Assembly (NCBI GenBank): GCA_050789255.1
Contig: JBOZRQ010000008.1
Span: 62,001-126,000, forward strand
Length of the DNA: 64,000 bases
Reading direction: 5' to 3'
Origin: JBOZRQ01 sp050789255
GTDB taxonomy: Bacteria; Bacillota; Sulfobacillia; Symbiobacteriales; Symbiobacteriaceae
Position numbers and translations under genes: made by a program. Below, piece by piece: positions 58,792 to 64,000 of the stretch (within the stretch, counting starts at the first letter, position 1; every line of letters starts with the position of its first letter). Below the pieces are notes generated by a model that searched no databases, was not told where the DNA came from, and was given only the letters and a program-made list of their open reading frames with translations.

Positions 58792-58818
58792 AAAAAAGGG
58801 CGCCCAAGGAGGGCGCCC
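58792..58818 (-). terminator. Leader terminator (putative attenuator) of the ABC importer operon
   Basis: Self-complementary GGGCGCCC arms (58798-58805 and 58811-58818), 5-nt loop, followed by TTTTTT on the minus strand, 26 bp upstream of the permease start. It lies within a leader of about 145 nt. An upstream GGCGCC in the leader could form an antiterminator. Confidence 0.8.
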
Positions 58819-58918
58819 CGAAAACGGCAACGACAAAGAGACCGGCCACTCAGCCTACGCTGGCGCCGGGCAATACAGTCGCTTCAGTTTCCTACAGTCC
58901 TACCTTACTACGAGGTAC

Positions 58919-58948
58919 ATACTATCCGTAGTTGATAGTTCGTGTCAA
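58919..58948 (-). promoter_or_regulatory. Sigma-A-type promoter of the ABC importer operon
   Basis: Minus strand: TTGACA (58948-58943), 18-nt spacer, TAGTAT (58924-58919). Confidence 0.6.
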
Positions 58949-59038
58949 GAAACAAAATCGTACAGCAGCGAGCGGATCTGTGTACTTTGCCTGTCACAAA
59001 AAGCGGGCGTTCCCGTCTTTCTATCAGGAGGTGACTGG

Positions 59039-59536
59039 GTGGATCTGCAGGACCTCTATACTGCAACATTTCGGCGGGCGCTCCTGCTCCTGGGCGACCG
59101 TCACGAGGCCGAGGATGCCGCCCAGGAGGCGGTGACGCGACTGCTCGGGCAGGGAAAGGGAAGCGTGAAGAACCCCGGGGCCTGGCTCCGCCAGGTGGTC
59201 AGTCGCCTGGCTTACGACGTCCTCCGCCGCGGGCGGCGCACCCTCGAACTCCCGCCCCCGGATGAACAAATGACCGACCCGGCCCTGGGGGCCCCACCGG
59301 ACCCGGCGCAGGTGATGGTCGAGCATGAGCAGGCGCGCCTGGTGCGGGCGGCGCTGGACCGGCTATCGCCCCGCGATCGGCTGATCCTGCTGCTCCGTGC
59401 TGAGGGCGCCTCCTACAAGGAGATTGCCCAGGCGGCCCGCTGCAGCCCCGGATCCATCGGAACCCTGTTGGCCCGTGCTGAAAGGAGGTGCAAGGAGCAG
59501 TATGAGTTGGTGGCTAACTCACCCGCCCGAAGGTGA
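59039..59536 (+). CDS. ECF-type RNA polymerase sigma factor
   Basis: 165 aa. Region 2 (YTATFRRALLLLGDRHEAED, then AAQEAVTRLL and NPGAWLRQVV) and region 4 (LDRLSPRDRLILLLRAEGAS, YKEIAQAARCSPGSIGTLLA) are the usual ECF pattern. GTG 59039 has AGGAGG. It overlaps the anti-sigma gene by 35 bp. It directs transcription of stress or envelope genes. Confidence 0.9.
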   Translation: MDLQDLYTATFRRALLLLGDRHEAEDAAQEAVTRLLGQGKGSVKNPGAWLRQVVSRLAYDVLRRGRRTLELPPPDEQMTDPALGAPPDPAQVMVEHEQARLVRAALDRLSPRDRLILLLRAEGASYKEIAQAARCSPGSIGTLLARAERRCKEQYELVANSPARR

Positions 59537-60581
59537 TCTCCGTGCCGTTTTGGATCATGAACTGGGGTCCGCCCGCCTGCAGCGCCACCTCGCGTCCTGC
59601 CCGACCTGCCGTGACCGACTGACACAGCTGGCAAAAACCGCCCGGGAGACGCAACTGCTTCTGAGCGCCGTGCAAAATGAGGCGGCACAGAGCCCCGTGC
59701 CACCAATCCCGTGGGAGGAGATCTTACCCGTGCAAACGCCCATCCCGCGCCTGCGCCCCTTCGCCGTCGGCGCTGCCGTCCTGGCTCTCTTTGCGTCGGT
59801 TCTGCTGATTGACCCCTGGCGCGTCGCCGCTGCCAACTGGCTCTCGATCCTTCGGACACAAAAGATCGCCACCATTGAGACCGACCCGAAAGTGATCGCC
59901 AACGCCCTCGATGGACTGGACCGGAAGCTGTCCCCCGAGCTGGTCCGCAAGCTGGCACAGGTGAGCGGCCCCGAGCAGTTCCCCAAAATGGAGACGACCA
60001 CACCTGCGGCGGCGGCCAATCTGATGAAGCCGTTGCTGCAGCCCGCTGCCATCCCAAGTGGCCTGCCGGCGGAACCGACGCGCTGGGGCGCCAGGCTCTC
60101 GGCCACCTACACCCTTCGCCCGGATGTGGACGCCATCAACCAGTGGTTGCGTGACCAGGGCGTCATGGCCTCCCTTGACCCGAAGCTCAAGGGACAGACC
60201 TTCCAGGTGGTGACGCCTGCCATGGTCGCCCGTCAGTGGCGGGGGACAGAGGGCCGCACCCTCCTAATCGTCCAGGCGGCCAACCTGCAGGTGAGCGGCA
60301 CGACCGACATCGACCTGTCGGCGCTGGCAGGGCTGATGGGCCAGCTGGCCGGGGTGCCGGTATCGGTGACCGACCAGATTCGCCAGATCCCCGACCTGGC
60401 CAATACCCTCCCGCTTCCCGTGGGTCCGGGGGTGGGCGAGCCGACCCAGATTGGTCAGGCGCAAGGTGTTTACTACCCGATCGAGGATGGCGGCGCCCTG
60501 GTCTGGCAGCAGGACGGCTTCACCTACTTCGTGGGCGGTAACCTGACCCGCGCCGAACTCCTCGCCGTGGCAGTGCGGTAG
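59502..60581 (+). CDS. Membrane anti-sigma factor with zinc-finger N-terminus
   Basis: 359 aa. The N-terminal anti-sigma domain has the H-x3-C-x2-C motif HLASCPTCRDRL. A single helix (FAVGAAVLALFASVLLI) separates it from an outside domain of about 230 residues. ATG 59502 is chosen over earlier starts that lie in the sigma frame. It holds the ECF sigma factor at the membrane until an envelope signal arrives. It is followed by an ABC exporter, the probable target or partner. Confidence 0.85.
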   Translation: MSWWLTHPPEGDLRAVLDHELGSARLQRHLASCPTCRDRLTQLAKTARETQLLLSAVQNEAAQSPVPPIPWEEILPVQTPIPRLRPFAVGAAVLALFASVLLIDPWRVAAANWLSILRTQKIATIETDPKVIANALDGLDRKLSPELVRKLAQVSGPEQFPKMETTTPAAAANLMKPLLQPAAIPSGLPAEPTRWGARLSATYTLRPDVDAINQWLRDQGVMASLDPKLKGQTFQVVTPAMVARQWRGTEGRTLLIVQAANLQVSGTTDIDLSALAGLMGQLAGVPVSVTDQIRQIPDLANTLPLPVGPGVGEPTQIGQAQGVYYPIEDGGALVWQQDGFTYFVGGNLTRAELLAVAVR

Positions 60582-60585
60582 CGCC

Positions 60586-61497
60586 ATGAGCATCGCCGTC
60601 GAAACCCACGGGCTCACGAAGTTCTACGGCCGGGCGCGGGGGTGCCAGAATGTCTCCCTGAGCGTCCCCGCCGGCTCCATCTTTGGTTTTCTGGGTCCCA
60701 ACGGCGCCGGGAAGTCGACCGTGGTGAAACTCCTGGTCGGCCTGCTCGAGCCGACCGCGGGCAGCGGCACCATCTTCGGCCACCCCATCGGCAGCCTCCA
60801 GGCCAAAGCGCTCCTCGGATTTCTGCCGGAGCACTACCGCATGCCCGAGTGGCCGACTGCGAAGGGCCTCCTGGGCTACTACGGCCGGCTGGCCGGGCTG
60901 AAGCCGGACCCGGCGCGCCTGACCGCCGTACTCACCCAGGTCGGGCTCCTGGAGGTGGCCGAGCGGCCGGTCTCCACCTTCTCGAACGGGATGCGGCAGC
61001 GGCTCGCCTTGGGCGCAGCCCTGCTCCACCGCCCGCGCCTGCTGATTCTGGACGAACCCACAGCCGCCCTCGACCCCCTCGGGCGCCGCTTCGTCCGCTC
61101 GCTCCTGCGGGAGCTGCAGGCGGAGGGCGTCACGATCTTCCTGAACTCGCATCTGCTAGCGGAGCTCGAGCAGCTTTGCGACCACCTCGCCGTGATCCGG
61201 GCGGGCCAGGTCGTGGCGGCGGGCACCATGGCGGAGCTGGCCGGGCGCAAGGTCGAGGTGACCGTCCGGGCAGAGCCGCTGGCCCCTGAACGGCTCGCCG
61301 CCTTCGGACCGGTCACGGCGCTGCCGGATGGACGGCTGCGCGTCGTTCTCCCGGACGGCGACCAGGTGCCGGACCTGGCAGCGGCGATCGTCCAGGCGGG
61401 CGCCCGCCTCCATGAGCTGGTCCCCCGCCACCGTAGCCTGGAAGATCTCTTCGTCGATCTGGTCACCGCGCCGGGGGAGGTGAGCGCCGGTGGCTGA
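60586..61497 (+). CDS. ABC transporter ATPase (exporter type)
   Basis: 303 aa. Walker A LGPNGAGKSTVVKL, Q-loop FLPEHYRMPEWP, signature FSNGMRQRLALG (N for G at position 3), Walker B LLILDEPTAALDP, switch His in FLNSHLLAELEQ. It resembles ATPases of ABC-2-type exporters, including resistance pumps. It lies 4 bp after the anti-sigma gene and overlaps the permease by 8 bp. Confidence 0.9.
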   Translation: MSIAVETHGLTKFYGRARGCQNVSLSVPAGSIFGFLGPNGAGKSTVVKLLVGLLEPTAGSGTIFGHPIGSLQAKALLGFLPEHYRMPEWPTAKGLLGYYGRLAGLKPDPARLTAVLTQVGLLEVAERPVSTFSNGMRQRLALGAALLHRPRLLILDEPTAALDPLGRRFVRSLLRELQAEGVTIFLNSHLLAELEQLCDHLAVIRAGQVVAAGTMAELAGRKVEVTVRAEPLAPERLAAFGPVTALPDGRLRVVLPDGDQVPDLAAAIVQAGARLHELVPRHRSLEDLFVDLVTAPGEVSAGG

Positions 61498-62311
61498 TTG
61501 GGCAATCGTGGCCGGCTTTCAGCTTCGGGAGCTTCTGCAACGCCGTCTCGTATGGCTCCTGGTGCCCGCCTCGGCCGTTCCGGTGGCGCTCTTTTTTCTC
61601 GTCCTATACACCGAGGGGAAGGACCCAGGCACGACTTCGATCATGCGGACTAGTGTGCACCAGCAACTGCTGACCATGATGCTGGTCGCAACCTGCCTGC
61701 TGATCAGCGCCGTTGCCTCCTTTGCAGCCATCGTCACGGCGGCCATGGACGCGGAGTCCGGCAAAGTCCAGATGGTGATCAGCCGGCCGGTCCGCCGGCA
61801 GGGGGTCTTGCTCGGGCAGTTCCTGGGGCTGGGCGCAGGGGTGGCCGCTTATGCAACCCTCTTTTTCGTGGCGATCCTGTTGACCTTTGGCTGGACCACT
61901 GGGCACTGGCCGTCCGGATGGTGGATCGGGCTGCCGGTCTTTACGCTCGCACCGCTGGTGCAGCTCGCTCTCACGCTCTGGCTAAGCGCCAGGAGCGGTC
62001 CTGTCGGGGCCGGGATTGGCGCCCTCCTCCTCTTGCTCTTCACCTGGTTGGGCAACCTGCTTGAGCTGGCTGGGCACGCGATGCGACTGCCGAAGCTGGA
62101 GGTCGCGGGCGTAATGCTTTCGCTCCTCCTGCCGGGCGCCAGCCTGAACGGCTGGGTGACCGGCCATTTGCGACACGGGATCGGCGAGCCGGGGATCATT
62201 CAGCTTCAGCTCGGGTCGGACCCGTCCGGCTGGATGCTGCTCTACGGCCTGCTCTACCTGGTGGGAGTTCTGCTCGCCGGGATGGCCGCCTTCCGGCGCC
62301 GGGAATTCTAA
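61490..62311 (+). CDS. ABC-2-type permease
   Basis: 273 aa with six or so hydrophobic helices (LVWLLVPASAVPVALFFLVL, LLTMMLVATCLLISAVASF and a final LLYGLLYLVGVLLAGMAAF). SRPVRRQGVLLGQFLG is the typical ABC-2 coupling segment. GTG 61490 has GGGGAGG and overlaps the ATPase stop. It probably exports a compound or lipid when the sigma factor is active. Confidence 0.88.
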   Translation: MADWAIVAGFQLRELLQRRLVWLLVPASAVPVALFFLVLYTEGKDPGTTSIMRTSVHQQLLTMMLVATCLLISAVASFAAIVTAAMDAESGKVQMVISRPVRRQGVLLGQFLGLGAGVAAYATLFFVAILLTFGWTTGHWPSGWWIGLPVFTLAPLVQLALTLWLSARSGPVGAGIGALLLLLFTWLGNLLELAGHAMRLPKLEVAGVMLSLLLPGASLNGWVTGHLRHGIGEPGIIQLQLGSDPSGWMLLYGLLYLVGVLLAGMAAFRRREF

Positions 62312-62346
62312 ACAGCGGCGAGCCCTGTGGCAGGGCTCGCCGCTGT
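62312..62346. terminator. Bidirectional terminator hairpin
   Basis: Perfect 15-bp stem (ACAGCGGCGAGCCCT with its inverse), 5-nt loop, between the convergent permease and glycosidase genes. Confidence 0.75.
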
Positions 62347-62357
62347 CGCGTATGTGG

Positions 62358-64000
62358 CTAGAAACCCGGGAGCCTCGGGTCGAACTGGTTCAAGTAAGCC
62401 AGCACCGCCAACTGGTACCAGGCGCCGGTCACCGGCTCAGCAGCCGTACTGATCAGGGGCTGGCCGTTGGTCCAGTCGATCGATTCACCCGGGGTGACAA
62501 AGCCCTTGGGCGAGCGGCTGGCATACCACTGTAGGCGTGCCAGGGCGCTGGCGTCGTTCCCCTGCCAGTGCTCCAGCATGGAGGCGTACATGACCATTTG
62601 CGGCCACACCGGCTCGGCGGCGCCCGCCTCAAATTGCCCGCCCGGGCTGTACACGCTGGAGTAGTAGAACCCGTCGCCCTGGTACCGCGGGATCCCGTAG
62701 GTGTCGTGGTTCAGCGTGCTCAGCACCTTGATCCGGTGGTCGCGCACCCGGGTATCGGTGGCGGGCAGCATGCCGAAGACCCACAGCAGGTTGGAGGAGG
62801 CGTCCACCAGCGTCCGGGCGGTGCCATTCTGGTTGACGGCCCGGTTGAAGTACCGGTTGGAGTCGTTCCAGAGCCCCCGCGGCGAGGCGGTGAAGGAGCG
62901 GAGCGTGGCGTTCTTGATCGTCTGCGCGCCGGACAGGTAGTTGCTTGCCCGGGTGGAGTCGGCCTTCTCGGTCGCCAGGAACCGGCCGGCGTTCAGCCCT
63001 TCGGCGTAGGTGACCTGGGTGAAGGTGTTGTACTCGATATCCTCCTCCCAGATGGAGGCATCCGCCACGCCCAGGCCGCTGGCCTGGATGTTGTTCTTGA
63101 TGAAGTCGCCGGCCTTGGTCACCGCCGTCCAGACCCCGTTCAGGAAGGTGGTGGCGGCGGCAGAGTTGTTGGCCTTCAGGATGTTGTAGTGTCGGTAGAC
63201 GCCGACCAGGAACAGGCCAATGGCGTCATGCTCCGGCTCCACGAAGGAGATCCACTGGTTCGCCTGCCACACGCTGTAGTTGGTGTGCCAGGAGCCGTCG
63301 GTGTTCTGGACCGAGGCCATCCAGTTCCAGTACTTCTCCGCCTCGGCGGTATGCCCGGTGGCGTCCATGCCCATGGCGGTCACGGCGGCGTCCCGCACCC
63401 AGACCTTGTAGGCGTAAGCCGGGTTGGTCGCCGCCGGCCAGGAGCCGTACTGCGGCTGCTGCGCCTGCTTGTTGATCACCAGGCTCCGGTCGAAGGCGGT
63501 GTTCAGGCCGGTGTCGGTCAGGCTGACCCGCGTGCCGCTGTTGAGCCAGTTGGTATACTGGGTGCCGGTCTGGGTGATCCAGTAGTCAGCGGTCTGGGCC
63601 CGGGCGGTGTCAGCGGCCGACTCCGCTGCCGCCTGCGTCGAGCCGATGGCATAGTAGAAGCTGACGGAAGCGCTGCCGTTGGCCGGGACGCTCACAGCCT
63701 TCTGGAAGCCCAGGCTCATGTTCTGGTTCCAGTGGTCGCCCTTGTTCTTCAGGGTGCCCGTGGCGTCGAACTGGAACCACGGGGCCGAATTGACGTCGTT
63801 CGGATCGGTGACGGCGTCGTTGCCCACCTGGTAGCTATCCATGGTCTGGAAGGCGCCCAGTTCAACGTAGAACTGGCCGGTCTGGCTCATGTCGACGCCC
63901 AGGGCGTTGCGGCTCACATCCCACCACCCGTGCTGCCAGCCCGGGCTCGGGTTGTTCTTGGTCTTGTTGTTCAGGTGCGCCTGCTCCAGCAGGTTAATGG
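62358..64000 (-). CDS. GH15-like glucoamylase/dextran-type glycosidase, partial
   Basis: Minus-strand frame open from the right edge to a stop at 62358; the 5' part is outside the window. It has the (alpha/alpha)6 barrel motifs of GH15: KVWVRDAAVTAMGMDATG, DGSWHTNYSVWQANQW, SIWEEDIEYNTFTQVTYAEG (WEE, candidate catalytic acid) and AAEPVWPQMVMYASMLEHW. The upstream text (WQHGWWDVSRNALG) belongs to the N-terminal beta domain. It probably cleaves alpha-glucans outside the cell. The GTG at 63917 is internal, not the start. Confidence 0.82.
   Translation of the reverse strand, partial: INLLEQAHLNNKTKNNPSPGWQHGWWDVSRNALGVDMSQTGQFYVELGAFQTMDSYQVGNDAVTDPNDVNSAPWFQFDATGTLKNKGDHWNQNMSLGFQKAVSVPANGSASVSFYYAIGSTQAAAESAADTARAQTADYWITQTGTQYTNWLNSGTRVSLTDTGLNTAFDRSLVINKQAQQPQYGSWPAATNPAYAYKVWVRDAAVTAMGMDATGHTAEAEKYWNWMASVQNTDGSWHTNYSVWQANQWISFVEPEHDAIGLFLVGVYRHYNILKANNSAAATTFLNGVWTAVTKAGDFIKNNIQASGLGVADASIWEEDIEYNTFTQVTYAEGLNAGRFLATEKADSTRASNYLSGAQTIKNATLRSFTASPRGLWNDSNRYFNRAVNQNGTARTLVDASSNLLWVFGMLPATDTRVRDHRIKVLSTLNHDTYGIPRYQGDGFYYSSVYSPGGQFEAGAAEPVWPQMVMYASMLEHWQGNDASALARLQWYASRSPKGFVTPGESIDWTNGQPLISTAAEPVTGAWYQLAVLAYLNQFDPRLPGF

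Noticed and set aside
58792..58948. T-box riboswitch
   Set aside because: The conserved T-box sequence (GGTGGNACCGCG type) and a specifier stem are not present.

Overview
The window is 64 kb of high-GC, densely packed bacterial chromosome with strong AGGAGG-type ribosome binding sites, many GTG/TTG starts, lipoprotein signal peptides, an S-layer (SLH) protein, a HutP-family protein, a selenocysteine formate dehydrogenase and a cytosolic-looking [NiFe] hydrogenase. Together these suggest a high-GC member of the Firmicutes, most like Symbiobacterium. That assignment is inference; no 16S or marker gene is present. I saw no rRNA, tRNA, prophage or CRISPR.

Layout. 1-4.8 kb (minus): a heterodimeric ABC exporter with a terminator in its leader, translationally coupled to a MalT-like regulator broken by an amber codon. 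4.9-9.5 kb: a phosphoesterase, two decayed genes (chemotaxis receptor, HAD phosphatase), and a phosphate-starvation group (zinc phospholipase C, pstS, OmpR-type regulator) with two matching 11-bp-phased Pho boxes. 9.5-11.8 kb: a secreted DUF5667-like protein, a C/A-rich repeat region and short unlisted minus-strand ORFs. 11.8-30 kb: mixed genes, including a metallo-hydrolase plus membrane lipase pair, an M48 protease, a paralogous pair of coiled-coil DUF2325-like proteins, hemerythrin, a TPR lipoprotein, a YcdB/SLH surface protein, a MalT-type regulator and a Nudix hydrolase. 30-32.9 kb: a 117-bp inverted-repeat element beside a winged-helix/nuclease-like protein, then a cell-wall amidase.

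33-43.4 kb is a formate dehydrogenase locus: two FdhD paralogues (one lacking the cysteine loop), a NarL-type regulator, fdhG with an in-frame UGA (Sec195) and a clear bacterial SECIS hairpin, the FeS beta subunit, cytochrome b gamma subunit, a zinc-ribbon miniprotein, an unknown protein, FdhE, a NuoF-like protein and a 45-aa membrane protein. A GxxExxY gene bounded by 42-bp inverted repeats is inserted in this locus and is the best candidate for an undescribed mobile unit.

43.3-43.8 kb holds two arrays of 11-bp tandem repeats. 45.3-54.2 kb (minus) is a [NiFe] hydrogenase operon: hypA-hypB-hypF-hypC-hypD-hypE, a small coiled coil, a cytochrome b5-like protein, small subunit, large subunit, maturation protease. 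HypA lacks its zinc domain and the small subunit has an altered proximal-cluster motif. 54.3-58.9 kb (minus) is an ABC importer, HutP and MFS operon with terminator-like hairpins in its leader and before the MFS gene. 59-62.3 kb: ECF sigma factor, zinc anti-sigma factor and an ABC exporter. The right edge carries a GH15-like glycosidase cut by the window.

Working together: formate oxidation by FdhGHI and H2 turnover by the hydrogenase are probably the main redox modules here, with the NuoF-like protein as a possible NAD(P)-linked electron partner. Phosphate scavenging and RNA-level control (attenuators, HutP) are secondary themes.
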